64,000 nucleotides of DNA from CALKJP01 sp046299555 (lineage in GTDB: Bacteria; Bacteroidota; Bacteroidia; JACCXN01). Of this stretch, positions 1 to 8,481 are shown one piece after another. Where the stretch lies: positions 1 to 64,000 of the forward strand of contig JBKBHS010000002.1 in NCBI GenBank assembly GCA_046299555.1. Reading direction: 5' to 3'. Numbering within the stretch: position 1 is the first letter of the stretch; the number at the start of each line of letters is the position of its first letter. The notes under the pieces are model-generated. The model was given only the letters and a program-made list of their open reading frames with translations. It did no database searches and had not been told where the DNA came from. Made by a program: the position numbers and the translations under genes.

Positions 1-2
1 AT

Positions 3-365
3 TGTTCAAGTGGTTTAGATATACAGACAAATAAAGGAGTTCACCATTTAAATTTTTATATAAGCGATATGTATGTACCCGGTCGTTGCTCCATACCTCC
101 CCAAAGCATACATGAAGAGGAAATAAAAAATAAAATAAGCTGCTATCCCAACCCGCTGCAAGATGTATTAAACATAACTAATTTACCGCAAGGTAAAAAC
201 GACATATTATTAATAGATATGTTAGGCAGGGAAGTATATAAAACACATATTACAGGGCAAACAGAGGCAATATTGCCCTTGCAGCGTTTAAAAAAAGGAA
301 TGTATATATTATTAATTAGCAATAAAGAAGAAATAGTGTTTAAACATAAATTATTAAAAGAATAA
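3..365 (+). CDS. T9SS type A sorting-domain protein, 3' fragment
   Basis: The reading frame is open from the left edge of the window, so only the C-terminal 120 or so residues are present and the start lies outside. The last 75 residues look like a type A T9SS C-terminal sorting domain: a YPNPLQD motif (the usual PNP turn), a DMLGREVY strand, an LPLQRLKKGMYIL segment and a terminal VFKHKLLKE. In this family the domain directs passage through the outer membrane by the type IX system and is then cleaved. What the exported body does cannot be told from this fragment. It ends 3 bp before the next T9SS cargo gene on the same strand, so the two probably share a transcript. Confidence 0.85.
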   Translation, partial: CSSGLDIQTNKGVHHLNFYISDMYVPGRCSIPPQSIHEEEIKNKISCYPNPLQDVLNITNLPQGKNDILLIDMLGREVYKTHITGQTEAILPLQRLKKGMYILLISNKEEIVFKHKLLKE

Positions 366-368
366 GCT

Positions 369-3300
369 ATGCAAAAGTTTTTCAAAATAATTATCCGCTA
401 TATGTTTATAGTAGCCTATGTACTATCTACTAAGGTATATGCGCAGCAATTTTTGTCAACACCCAATATGTTGCTTAATGATATGCATCTTAATGCCATT
501 AATTATTTTGATAGTTTACAAAACATACACGGCAGCAGCATTTTAGAAGGCGAAGGCAGCGAATATACGCATTACATGAAATTTTACCACCACTGGGCGC
601 CACGCCTGTCGGGCTATAACGATTTTGAAAAATATTACCGTGCCTATAAAACCACGATAGATAATTTGCATAATTATCAAAGCTTGCATAATAATACCTG
701 GCACGAATTAGGCCCCAAACAGGTAAATGATTGTGTTACGGATGCCTGTTATGCCAGAGGTATTGGGCCAATTGAGCAAATAGCTATATTTAAACCTAAC
801 CCCCAACACATGCTGTGTGCGCAAACACGCGGAGGAGTATTTTATTCTGATAATGGCGGGCAAAGCTGGCGAAGCACCGGTACTGATGTGGGAGTGCCTA
901 TGTCGGGCATGGCAAGGGTATTGTTTCATCCTACTGACCACACGGTTTGGTTTGCTTCGTCAGGTGGAGGAGGAAATGAGCCAAGCTTTATTATGTATCA
1001 TGGCGGTATATTCCGTTCTGCCGATTTGGGAACTACCTGGCATCAAATAGCAGATTATAATACGTTGGGAGGCATTTGGAATATCATTCATCAAATAAAA
1101 ATAGACCCCAATAATCCGGATGTTTTATATGCTGCTACCGAAAAGGGTTTATACAAATGCAGCAATGCCAATGCCATTAATCCGCAGTGGCTGCAAATAC
1201 CTCAACTGGCAAATAAAAAAATACATGATATAGAAATAAAACCTGATAACAGTCAAATAATTTATATAAGCGTAAACGATGCTAATGGCTGGCATTTTAT
1301 GTATTCTACTAATGCAGGGCAATCATGGCAGGCAGTGCCAGGATCGGTGGCGCAATTGAGCAATGCAAAATTATTTACCATAGAAGTATCGCCCGCACAG
1401 CCCGAGAATGTGTATTGCTGGATACAAAATGGAGATGTTAAAAATTCTGTTGGGGGTTGTAATGAAGATATTCAAAATAAAATTATGATATACAATTCAA
1501 TTACTCATAATTGGACTTTGTTTAATACTACAGCTAATGCCATAAGTGCCTATGGCAAAGGTTATAGTTTTGCGGTTTGCCCTTTAACAGGAAACGAGAT
1601 AATGGTAAGTTGTGGTTATGAAGCTAAAAAAATGATTAAAGATGGCTTGTCGCAAAAAATTACATACGGTGGTAATTATCACCCCGATATAGAGCATTTT
1701 ATATATCACCCAAGTAATTTGGGCGAAGTATGGATGGCCAATCATGGTGGGGTGTATCAATCAAGCAATTATGGAATAAATTGGACCGACCGCAGCACCG
1801 GCTTAGGAGTAGCTGAAGTAGAGCGCATGGCAGATGCCTATAAAAGCCCTTCGCATATTTTAATAGGAGCCTATCACGATGGCACCATGCTTACCCAAAA
1901 TGCATATTATTCTTTTTGGGATGCCGACTGGAAAACTGTTTTAGGGGGCGATGGCATGCGTCCCTTAATTGATAATACCAATCATCAGTATATGTGGGCA
2001 GCATATCAACAAGGGTATATTTATTTTTCTAATGATTTTGGAGCTTCTTTTCCACAGGGTTCACAATTACCAAGGTTAAATTCAGTTGATTTTCAAACAG
2101 AGGCTGTATTAAACAAAGTGCAGCCTAATATTTTATACCGTACTTCTGTTGTTAATAACAAAAGTGAAGTGGTACGCAGTTTCGATAGAGGATTTACCAA
2201 CGAAATTATTTCTAATTTTAAAAATCATCCTTTGTTTCAAAATGCAAATTATGGTGTATGGAAATTATATACTACCGAGTACAATGCCAATTATTTAGTA
2301 GCGCATTTAATAGTAAAAAATACAAGCGGGAATGAATGGCATTATTTATTCAGAACTACAAATGTAAATGCAGGCAATCCGGCACAAGTGCAATGGGAAG
2401 AACTACCACTACCACGCAATGCATGGCTGCAAGATATTGAATTTGATATGCAAGACCCTAACATTTTATATATAGCATTTTCATCGGCCAATACCCTTTC
2501 TACAAGCCCTATCGGAACAAATATGTTGTACAAAGTAAATTATTTTAATCCAAGCGTAATTTCGCGTTACACATGCCCTAGTGGATTATGCCAAGATATA
2601 AGCTATAATTTACCTAATACGGGAGTAGGTAATGATTGTCTGGTGTTAGAAAAAGGAACAAACAATGGAATGTATATAGCAACCGATGTTGGGGTGTTTC
2701 ACACCAATCAAAAAAGAATAAACAATGCCACTAATAATAATCAGGTGTGGCGTATGCTCGGGCTAAATTTACCGCGTGTTCGTTCTAATGGTATAGAAAT
2801 AAATTATCAAATAAATAAGCTAAGAATTGCTACTTATGGAAGAGGAGTATGGGAAGGAGATTTAGTTTGCCCCGATGATCCCAACTTAGGATTTGCAATT
2901 AACATTCCAAGCGGTTTTTACGAAGCTGAAAATAATATTTATATAACAGCCAATAATGGCAATCTTACAAATTTAGGTAATATTAGTATGCGCGCAGGAA
3001 ACGAAATTGTAATGACCGTTACCGGAAACAATCAAATTATTTTAAATAGCGATATACACATGTTTATACACCCCTGCAATGCCCCCGGCAATAGTTTTAG
3101 GCAAAACATGTATAACAATGATGAAGGAGAACAAAATGTTGTTATTGGAAGCATTGGTGAAACAAAGTTTATAGACCCAAAAAGACAAGTAGAAAATTTC
3201 AATTTCTCAATTTTCCCCAACCCTAATACAGGCCAATTTACAATTATTGTTCAAACATTAAACGAATCAGAAGATGCTCAAATAATTATTTCCGATATGT

Positions 3301-3440
3301 TTGGAAAACAAATGGAACAGTTTATTGTAACTAAACAAGAAAATCAACTTGATTTAACTCATCTTTCAAAAGGTATTTATTTAGTAAGTTTATTTACAAA
3401 AAATACCGTTACACAAACACAAAAAGTAATTATTCACTAA
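369..3440 (+). CDS. Secreted Asp-box (BNR/sortilin-like) beta-propeller protein with T9SS type A sorting domain
   Basis: A 1023-residue protein beginning with a signal peptide (hydrophobic core about residues 5-24, cleavage near VYAQ). The body carries several Asp-box motifs of the S-x-D-x-G-x-T/S-W type: SDNGGQSW, SADLGTTW, STNAGQSW, SSNYGINW, SNDFGASF. These motifs mark sortilin/Vps10- or sialidase-like beta-propellers. After about residue 880 there is a short beta-rich region, then a type A T9SS sorting domain starting at FPNPNTGQF. The protein is probably exported to the cell surface or medium. The Asp-box fold does not identify a substrate, and I see no sialidase active-site signature. 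It lies 3 bp behind a T9SS gene and 12 bp ahead of a smaller relative, so the three look like an array of exported paralogues. Confidence 0.85.
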   Translation: MQKFFKIIIRYMFIVAYVLSTKVYAQQFLSTPNMLLNDMHLNAINYFDSLQNIHGSSILEGEGSEYTHYMKFYHHWAPRLSGYNDFEKYYRAYKTTIDNLHNYQSLHNNTWHELGPKQVNDCVTDACYARGIGPIEQIAIFKPNPQHMLCAQTRGGVFYSDNGGQSWRSTGTDVGVPMSGMARVLFHPTDHTVWFASSGGGGNEPSFIMYHGGIFRSADLGTTWHQIADYNTLGGIWNIIHQIKIDPNNPDVLYAATEKGLYKCSNANAINPQWLQIPQLANKKIHDIEIKPDNSQIIYISVNDANGWHFMYSTNAGQSWQAVPGSVAQLSNAKLFTIEVSPAQPENVYCWIQNGDVKNSVGGCNEDIQNKIMIYNSITHNWTLFNTTANAISAYGKGYSFAVCPLTGNEIMVSCGYEAKKMIKDGLSQKITYGGNYHPDIEHFIYHPSNLGEVWMANHGGVYQSSNYGINWTDRSTGLGVAEVERMADAYKSPSHILIGAYHDGTMLTQNAYYSFWDADWKTVLGGDGMRPLIDNTNHQYMWAAYQQGYIYFSNDFGASFPQGSQLPRLNSVDFQTEAVLNKVQPNILYRTSVVNNKSEVVRSFDRGFTNEIISNFKNHPLFQNANYGVWKLYTTEYNANYLVAHLIVKNTSGNEWHYLFRTTNVNAGNPAQVQWEELPLPRNAWLQDIEFDMQDPNILYIAFSSANTLSTSPIGTNMLYKVNYFNPSVISRYTCPSGLCQDISYNLPNTGVGNDCLVLEKGTNNGMYIATDVGVFHTNQKRINNATNNNQVWRMLGLNLPRVRSNGIEINYQINKLRIATYGRGVWEGDLVCPDDPNLGFAINIPSGFYEAENNIYITANNGNLTNLGNISMRAGNEIVMTVTGNNQIILNSDIHMFIHPCNAPGNSFRQNMYNNDEGEQNVVIGSIGETKFIDPKRQVENFNFSIFPNPNTGQFTIIVQTLNESEDAQIIISDMFGKQMEQFIVTKQENQLDLTHLSKGIYLVSLFTKNTVTQTQKVIIH
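3228..3266 (+). repeat. 39-bp identical block in sorting domain (copy 1)
   Basis: This stretch of the first Asp-box gene, just after the PNP motif of its sorting domain, is identical base for base to 4485-4523 in the next gene. Identity extends through synonymous positions while the flanks differ, which suggests recent duplication or gene conversion of the sorting-domain segment. Confidence 0.8.
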
Positions 3441-3452
3441 AATCAAATTCAT

Positions 3453-4700
3453 ATGAAAAAAATTATACTGTTTCTGATTATTGAGCTTTTAATATTAAAA
3501 TTTACAATTGCTCAATCGCCATGGGTACAAATGCCCAATTTTACAAATGATAATTTATATTCAGGAAAAAGTTTTCAAGGAGAATGTTTAGTGTTCGGCA
3601 GTAATTCTGGTGTGAAATCAATGTGGCGTAGTACAGACGGAGGTCAAAATTGGATGTTTAAAAATATTTTATATAATGGAGTTGCATTTTTAACACCTGA
3701 AAGATGGATTGGAGCTGACTATAGCACATATACTTTTTATCTTACTCCTGATTCCGGTAATACGTGGCAACATTTACCTTTTTTAGATGGTAGATATTGG
3801 AGTAGGTTTAGTTTTAATTCTTATTCTATTATAGCTGCTCACGATATTCCCGATTGGCCTACAAATGATACTGTATATTTATATTTATCGATAGATAATT
3901 TCAATACTTATAACTTATATAAAAAATTGAATGTAGATACCTTTGCTTTACAAAATAATATATTCCCAATTTATTTACTTGATAGTTTATTAATATATAA
4001 GTTTGATGATGGCAAATTGTATAAATCTGTTAATGCAGGTAATAGCTGGTCTTATTTGTCAGATTTATCATATAATTCAAAAATGTATTTTTTTAATCAA
4101 AATTTAGGGTTTTATATCGACCAAGGAAATTTTCCAAACCAATTATATCGTACAACTGATGGAGGTCAAACATGGTCGCTTGTATTGGCTAATCCTACTA
4201 GTATATTACTTGATTTTGTTATTTGTAAGAATATGGATACATGTTATGCCTTTGGCAATAATATGATTGGTGATAAAAGAATTTATAGATCTATAAATGG
4301 AGGTTTAAATTGGCAAACAAGTCAGAATTTTGCCAATAATATTAACAGTTTAGTAATTACTGACTCTATGGGGGTTTTTGCTTTTGGAAATTCAGGTTTA
4401 TATATTCGTTCAAATAGTATTTCAGCTTTGTTCGAAAATTCTGATGTGTATTTTTCTAATTTGAGTTTATTTCCTAACCCCAACACAGGCCAATTTACAA
4501 TTATTGTTCAAACATTAAACGAACAGGAGCAATTGCAGTTAAGTGTAACGGATGTGTATGGTAAACAAATTTTAAATCAACAAATTGTTAATTCAGTTAA
4601 TCATTCCATAGATTTATCGGCATACAGCAAAGGTATTTATTATGTAAGCGTTACAGGCAATAGCGGCTTTAGAGAGGTTAAAAAAGTGGTGGTAAATTAG
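3453..4700 (+). CDS. Secreted Asp-box repeat protein with T9SS type A sorting domain
   Basis: A 415-residue protein with an N-terminal signal peptide (residues 1-20, cleavage near TIAQ). Asp-box motifs recur through the body: STDGGQNW, TPDSGNTW, SVNAGNSW, TTDGGQTW, SINGGLNW. This predicts a single small beta-propeller. The C-terminal part from FPNPNTGQF onward is a type A T9SS sorting domain closely resembling that of the gene before it, including a 39-bp block of identical DNA. The organisation suggests a surface or secreted protein of the photosynthesis-stability-factor-like or sortilin-like Asp-box group, with unknown ligand. It lies 12 bp downstream of its larger relative and before the RNase P RNA gene. 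Confidence 0.85.
   Translation: MKKIILFLIIELLILKFTIAQSPWVQMPNFTNDNLYSGKSFQGECLVFGSNSGVKSMWRSTDGGQNWMFKNILYNGVAFLTPERWIGADYSTYTFYLTPDSGNTWQHLPFLDGRYWSRFSFNSYSIIAAHDIPDWPTNDTVYLYLSIDNFNTYNLYKKLNVDTFALQNNIFPIYLLDSLLIYKFDDGKLYKSVNAGNSWSYLSDLSYNSKMYFFNQNLGFYIDQGNFPNQLYRTTDGGQTWSLVLANPTSILLDFVICKNMDTCYAFGNNMIGDKRIYRSINGGLNWQTSQNFANNINSLVITDSMGVFAFGNSGLYIRSNSISALFENSDVYFSNLSLFPNPNTGQFTIIVQTLNEQEQLQLSVTDVYGKQILNQQIVNSVNHSIDLSAYSKGIYYVSVTGNSGFREVKKVVVN
4485..4523 (+). repeat. 39-bp identical block in sorting domain (copy 2)
   Basis: Second copy of the block at 3228-3266, in the same reading frame and at the equivalent place in the T9SS sorting domain of the neighbouring gene. Confidence 0.8.
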
Positions 4701-4751
4701 ATTTTATTATATATTTTAAGTATCTCAAATAAAAAACATATTAAAATTTAC

Positions 4752-4759
4752 TATCTTTG
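4752..4759 (+). promoter_or_regulatory. Bacteroidota -7 promoter box for rnpB
   Basis: TATCTTTG matches the Bacteroidota sigma-ABfr -7 consensus TAnnTTTG and lies about 20-28 bp ahead of the P1 helix of RNase P RNA. No good -33 TTTG is seen about 19-21 bp upstream. The match is by sequence only. Confidence 0.65.
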
Positions 4760-4778
4760 CATTAAACGATAAAACTCA

Positions 4779-5173
4779 TTTTACAAGCCGTTCTATCGCC
4801 CTTTTGCAATAGAAAGGGAGGAAAGTCCGGGCAACATAGAGCATCACACTTCCTAACGGGAAGGCACCAATGCGGTAACAATTTGGTGACGGAAAGTGCC
4901 ACAGAAAATATACCGCCACGAGGTAAAACTTGCGGTAAGGGTGAAAACGCGAGGTAAGAGCTCACGCGCTGTTATGGCAACATAACTTTGGGTAAACCCT
5001 GTGAGTTGAAAGGCCAAATAGGTATTGATTTAGAGGCTGCTCGTCTCTGTTTCCATTAACATGGAACATCAATACGGGTAGGCTGATAGATTCCGATAGC
5101 GATATCGGAACCAGATAAATGATAGAAGTCCGCCAAAAGCGGATACAGAACCCGGCTTACAGGCTTGTAAATA
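4779..5173 (+). ncRNA. rnpB: RNase P RNA (class A)
   Basis: This is the catalytic RNA of RNase P, which matures tRNA 5' ends. Recognition rests on the conserved blocks: GAGGAAAGTCCGGGC near the 5' end (CR-I), the GGTAAGAGCTCACG region in the middle, GATAAATGATAGAAG and ACAGAACCCGGCTTAC near the 3' end (CR-V). The ends are set by the P1 helix, where TTTACAAGCC (4780-4789) pairs with GGCTTGTAAA (5162-5171). A Bacteroidota -7 box lies just upstream and a strong hairpin terminator just downstream, so it is an independent unit. The small open frame on the opposite strand is an artefact of the RNA sequence. Confidence 0.95.
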
Positions 5174-5181
5174 CTAATGAT

Positions 5182-5213
5182 GAAAGCGGCTTTATGCCGC
5201 TTTCTCCATTTTT
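5182..5213 (+). terminator. Rho-independent terminator of rnpB
   Basis: Stem GAAAGCGGC / GCCGCTTTC (9 bp, 5-base loop TTTAT) followed by a T-rich tail. It directly follows the P1 helix of RNase P RNA. Confidence 0.85.
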
Positions 5214-5266
5214 AATAATAAGTTATTTTTCTTCATTGCTATCCCGGCAAAGCAAACTTCCAATTG

Positions 5267-5704
5267 CTACTCCTCAATAATTTCAATTCTCAAAATTTTA
5301 TCTCCTTGTCGAATATCATCAATCACATCTAATCCTTCAACCACTTTTCCAAAGCAGGTATGATTTCGATCAAGATGCTTGGTATTGCTTCGGTTATGAC
5401 AAATAAAAAACTGAGAACCTCCGGTGTTTCTTCCGGCATGTGCCATAGAAAGTACGCCACGATCGTGGTATTGGTTATCCCCTGTTAATTCGCAATCAAT
5501 TGTATAACCTGGGCCGCCAACACCGGTTCCGTAAGGGCATCCGCCTTGTATTACAAAGTTTGGAATAACTCGATGAAATGTTAATCCGTTGTAAAAACCT
5601 GATTCGCTTAACTTGATAAAATTGGCTACGGTATTAGGAGCATCGTTGTGATAAAATTCAACTTTCATGTCTCCTTTTTCTGTTTTGATGATGGCTTTTT
5701 TCAT
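5267..5704 (-). CDS. Cyclophilin-type peptidyl-prolyl cis-trans isomerase
   Basis: A 145-residue single-domain cyclophilin. It has the family signatures FHRVIPNFVIQGG (active-site Arg and Phe) and GRNTGGSQFFI (substrate-binding Gln-Phe-Phe), and a full-length fold ending in a short IEIIEE tail. There is no signal peptide, so it is predicted to be cytoplasmic, catalysing proline isomerisation as a general folding helper. It faces rnpB across a short gap and lies downstream of folP on the same strand, with about 190 bp between them. Confidence 0.95.
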   Translation of the reverse strand: MKKAIIKTEKGDMKVEFYHNDAPNTVANFIKLSESGFYNGLTFHRVIPNFVIQGGCPYGTGVGGPGYTIDCELTGDNQYHDRGVLSMAHAGRNTGGSQFFICHNRSNTKHLDRNHTCFGKVVEGLDVIDDIRQGDKILRIEIIEE

Positions 5705-5845
5705 TTTTTAGTGTTAATGTGTTAATGTTATGAAATAGGGAAACGCAAATTTCATTAAATTTTGTAAACTTATGTGCCTTGCGTAAATAAATATAAAGTT
5801 TTTATAAATTAATCTATTATCAAATAATCTTACAACTTAATCTTA

Positions 5846-5901
5846 CGCCTTACTACTCACTTCTTAAGACTTAAGACTTATGACTTACTTCTAACGACTA
5901 A
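5846..5901. repeat. Degenerate heptad array (consensus near AGACTTA)
   Basis: About eight 7-base units in register: CGCCTTA, CTACTCA, CTTCTTA, AGACTTA, AGACTTA, TGACTTA, CTTCTAA, CGACTAA. The array fills the gap between ppiase and folP, and the last unit contains the folP stop codon (5898-5900, minus strand). A second heptad array of different sequence sits at the 3' end of mnmE. Confidence 0.55.
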
Positions 5902-6755
5902 CTTAAATATCTATCAACCAGCTTAACCGCTTCTACTGCTTCTTTTACATCATGCACGCGTAGTATTTTGGCTCCCTTCATCAATGCAATGGTATTTAAA
6001 ACCGTAGTGCCGTTTAAAGCTTCGTCAGTTGAAATATTTAAAAATTTTGTAATCATCGATTTTCTTGAAATTCCTACTAAAATAGGACAATCAAGAATTT
6101 TATAAATTTCTAAACGTTTTAATAATGTATAATTATGTTCTAATGTTTTTCCAAAACCAAAGCCGGGATCTACAATTATATCAGCAGCACCCATTAATCG
6201 TAATGCTTGAACTCGTTTAGCTAAAAAATCAATCACTTCATTTACTACATCATTATATTCAGGATTTTGCTGCATGGTTTGTGGGGTACCTTGTATGTGC
6301 ATAAGTATATATGGGACTTTTAACTGTGCAATGGTTTCAAACATATTTTTATCCATTGTTCCACCAGAAATATCATTAATAATATTAGCTCCATTATCAA
6401 TCGCTATTTTTGCTACAGAAGCACGCCAGGTATCAACAGAAATTATGCTTTCAGGAAAAGTTTTTCGAATGCTTTTTAATATCGGTAAAAGTCGCTTTAA
6501 TTCTTCTTCTTCGCTAATTTCTTCAGATCCGGGTCTTGTAGATACTGCACCTAAGTCTAATATATCTGCACCTTCGGCAAGCATTTTTTCTGCTTGTTTT
6601 AAAGCTTCACTTTCTGAAATTTTGCGGCTTTTATCGTAAAAAGAGTCTGGAGTAAGGTTTATAATGCCCATAACCAGTGCTTTGTCGAAAGAAATTAGTC
6701 TTCCGCCACAATTCATGGTATATTTTGTATAAAAAAAATTATCTTTAGCGCTCAT
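5898..6755 (-). CDS. folP: Dihydropteroate synthase
   Basis: A folate pathway enzyme that joins p-aminobenzoate to 7,8-dihydropterin pyrophosphate. The 285-residue protein shows the two DHPS signatures: MGIINLTPDSF (N-terminal pterin-binding motif) and LDLGAVSTRPGSE (loop 2 type). Later it has SVDTWRASVA, IINDISGG, DPGFGFGKTLEHNY and a C-terminal RVHDVKEAVEAVKL. The annotated start leaves only 13 bp to the divergent DUF1599 gene. Methionine 14 (6716) would still precede the first conserved motif and would leave a more normal promoter gap, so the start is uncertain. Confidence 0.95.
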   Translation of the reverse strand: MSAKDNFFYTKYTMNCGGRLISFDKALVMGIINLTPDSFYDKSRKISESEALKQAEKMLAEGADILDLGAVSTRPGSEEISEEEELKRLLPILKSIRKTFPESIISVDTWRASVAKIAIDNGANIINDISGGTMDKNMFETIAQLKVPYILMHIQGTPQTMQQNPEYNDVVNEVIDFLAKRVQALRLMGAADIIVDPGFGFGKTLEHNYTLLKRLEIYKILDCPILVGISRKSMITKFLNISTDEALNGTTVLNTIALMKGAKILRVHDVKEAVEAVKLVDRYLS

Positions 6756-6768
6756 TTGTTATAATTTT

Positions 6769-7323
6769 ATGAGTAATAAAACTTCGGCACAGTATGATGC
6801 CGCTATAATGGTGTGTAAAGATATATTTTTAAAAAAAATGCACGATTATGGAACTGCTTGGCGAATTTTACGAACCAGTTCTATTACCGATCAACTATTT
6901 ATTAAGGCACAACGAATCAGAAGTATTGAAGAAAAAGGTACACAAAAAGTAAACGAGGGAGTTAAAAGCGAATATATTGGAATAGTAAATTATGCCATTA
7001 TTGGACTAATACAATTAGAATTAGGAGTGGGTGAGACTACTGAAATGGATTATAATGAATGTGAAAAGTATTATGATAAATATTGGAAAAAAGCCAAATC
7101 GCTCATGGAAAATAAAAACCATGATTACGATGAAGCATGGCGCGATATGCGAATTAGTTCGTTAACCGATTTAATTTTAATGAAGATACTTAGAACAAAA
7201 CAAATTGAAGATAATAAAGGCAAAACATTAATATCAGAGGGGATTGATGCCAATTATCTGGACATGATAAATTATGCAGTATTTGCATTGATTAAATTAG
7301 ATGAAGAAAAATCAACTAAATAA
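6769..7323 (+). CDS. DUF1599 domain protein (two-repeat)
   Basis: A 184-residue cytoplasmic protein of the DUF1599 family, found largely in Bacteroidota; its function is unknown. It is built from two tandem copies of one motif: HDYGTAWRILRTSSITDQL followed by IRSIEE (about residues 24-55), and HDYDEAWRDMRISSLTDLI followed by TKQIED (about 117-148). Each copy ends in an I/VNYA-hydrophobic helix. The all-helical, acidic-residue-rich pattern brings MazG-like or dUTPase-like all-alpha pyrophosphatases to mind, but that is only a suspicion. It starts 13 bp from the divergent folP and 12 bp before a DoxX-type gene. Confidence 0.85.
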   Translation: MSNKTSAQYDAAIMVCKDIFLKKMHDYGTAWRILRTSSITDQLFIKAQRIRSIEEKGTQKVNEGVKSEYIGIVNYAIIGLIQLELGVGETTEMDYNECEKYYDKYWKKAKSLMENKNHDYDEAWRDMRISSLTDLILMKILRTKQIEDNKGKTLISEGIDANYLDMINYAVFALIKLDEEKSTK

Positions 7324-7335
7324 TAATTAAGCAAC

Positions 7336-8463
7336 ATGAAAGTATTTGTAACCATTTCGAGAATTCTTGTAGGCTTATTATTCATTGTTTCGGGGTTAAT
7401 TAAAGCAAACGACCCTATTGGTTTCTCTTACAAGCTCGATGAATACTGGCAAGTATTCGGTATGGAATGGATGAGTCCATTATCCTTAGCAATTTCGGTT
7501 TTTATTTGTGTTGCCGAGGTTGTGCTTGGTGTAGCTGTTTTAGTTGGAGCTCAAATGGTATTGGTTTCGTGGGCTTTATTGTTAATGATAGTTTTCTTTA
7601 CATTTTTAACATTCTATTCTGCTTATTTCAATAAAGTTACCGATTGCGGATGCTTTGGCGATGCCATAAAACTAACCCCATGGGAATCGTTTACCAAAGA
7701 TGTTGTTCTATTGATTTTTATACTGATTATTTTCTTTTATCGCAACAAAATTAAATCGGTGTTTAATTCAAAAAAAATCGACTGGGCTATAATTATTTTA
7801 ACTACTGTTGGTGCAGGTTATTTTAGTTATTATTGCATCAATCATTTACCTGTTAAAGATTTCAGACCTTATGCAGTAGGAAAAAACATTAAAGAACAAA
7901 TGACCTTACCTGAAGGTGCTAAAAAAGATATTTATGAAATAACTTTAGTGTATAAAAATACTGTTACCGGAGAAGTAAAAGAGTTTTCACAATCCAATTA
8001 TCCTTGGCAAGACTCCACATGGGTTTGGCAAGAAACCATAAATAAATTAGTTCAAAAAGGAGATCATCCACCTATACACGATTTTAATATCATTGATGCA
8101 GATGGTAATGATATTACCGAAGATATATTAAACGACCCTCAACCCATTTTTTTAGTTGTTTGCTATAATCTGAATAAAACCAATAAAAAAGCATTTGAAA
8201 AAATAAATCCTTTTACTGAAGCCTGTTTTAATAATGGATTTTCAATTATTGGATTAACTGCCTCATCGGCTGAAACAATTGATAATTTTAAACATGAAGT
8301 GCAATCTATGTTAGATTTTTACAATGTAGATGAAACCACTTTAAAAACCATGATTCGTTCAAATCCGGGAATAATGCTACTTAAGCAGGGTACTGTAGTA
8401 GCAATGTGGCATCATAATGATACACCTGATTTTAACGATGTTAAAGCAAAATATTTGAATTAA
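7336..8463 (+). CDS. BT_3928-like DoxX/MauE membrane protein with thioredoxin-like C-terminus
   Basis: A 375-residue inner-membrane protein. The N-terminal 135 residues form a four-helix DoxX/MauE-type bundle, with the redox-associated DCGCFG motif at about residues 111-116 between helices. A further membrane segment follows at about 150-168. The C-terminal 200 residues are extracytoplasmic or soluble and resemble the thioredoxin-like half of the Bacteroidota BT_3928 family (FLVVCYNL strand, then ITGLTASSAETI-like and NPGIMLLKQGTVVAMWHH segments), but without a clear CxxC. A role in disulfide or redox handling is likely by family, not shown. It lies 12 bp after DUF1599 and 18 bp before a permease gene. 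Confidence 0.75.
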   Translation: MKVFVTISRILVGLLFIVSGLIKANDPIGFSYKLDEYWQVFGMEWMSPLSLAISVFICVAEVVLGVAVLVGAQMVLVSWALLLMIVFFTFLTFYSAYFNKVTDCGCFGDAIKLTPWESFTKDVVLLIFILIIFFYRNKIKSVFNSKKIDWAIIILTTVGAGYFSYYCINHLPVKDFRPYAVGKNIKEQMTLPEGAKKDIYEITLVYKNTVTGEVKEFSQSNYPWQDSTWVWQETINKLVQKGDHPPIHDFNIIDADGNDITEDILNDPQPIFLVVCYNLNKTNKKAFEKINPFTEACFNNGFSIIGLTASSAETIDNFKHEVQSMLDFYNVDETTLKTMIRSNPGIMLLKQGTVVAMWHHNDTPDFNDVKAKYLN

Positions 8464-8481
8464 TATAACCTACAACCGACT

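Noticed and set aside
4762..4965. 67-codon open frame antisense to RNase P RNA
   Set aside because: It lies fully inside the structured rnpB sequence, and its composition reflects the RNA helices rather than a protein.
6274..6639. 121-codon plus-strand frame antisense to folP
   Set aside because: Lies inside folP, whose conserved motifs are intact on the other strand.
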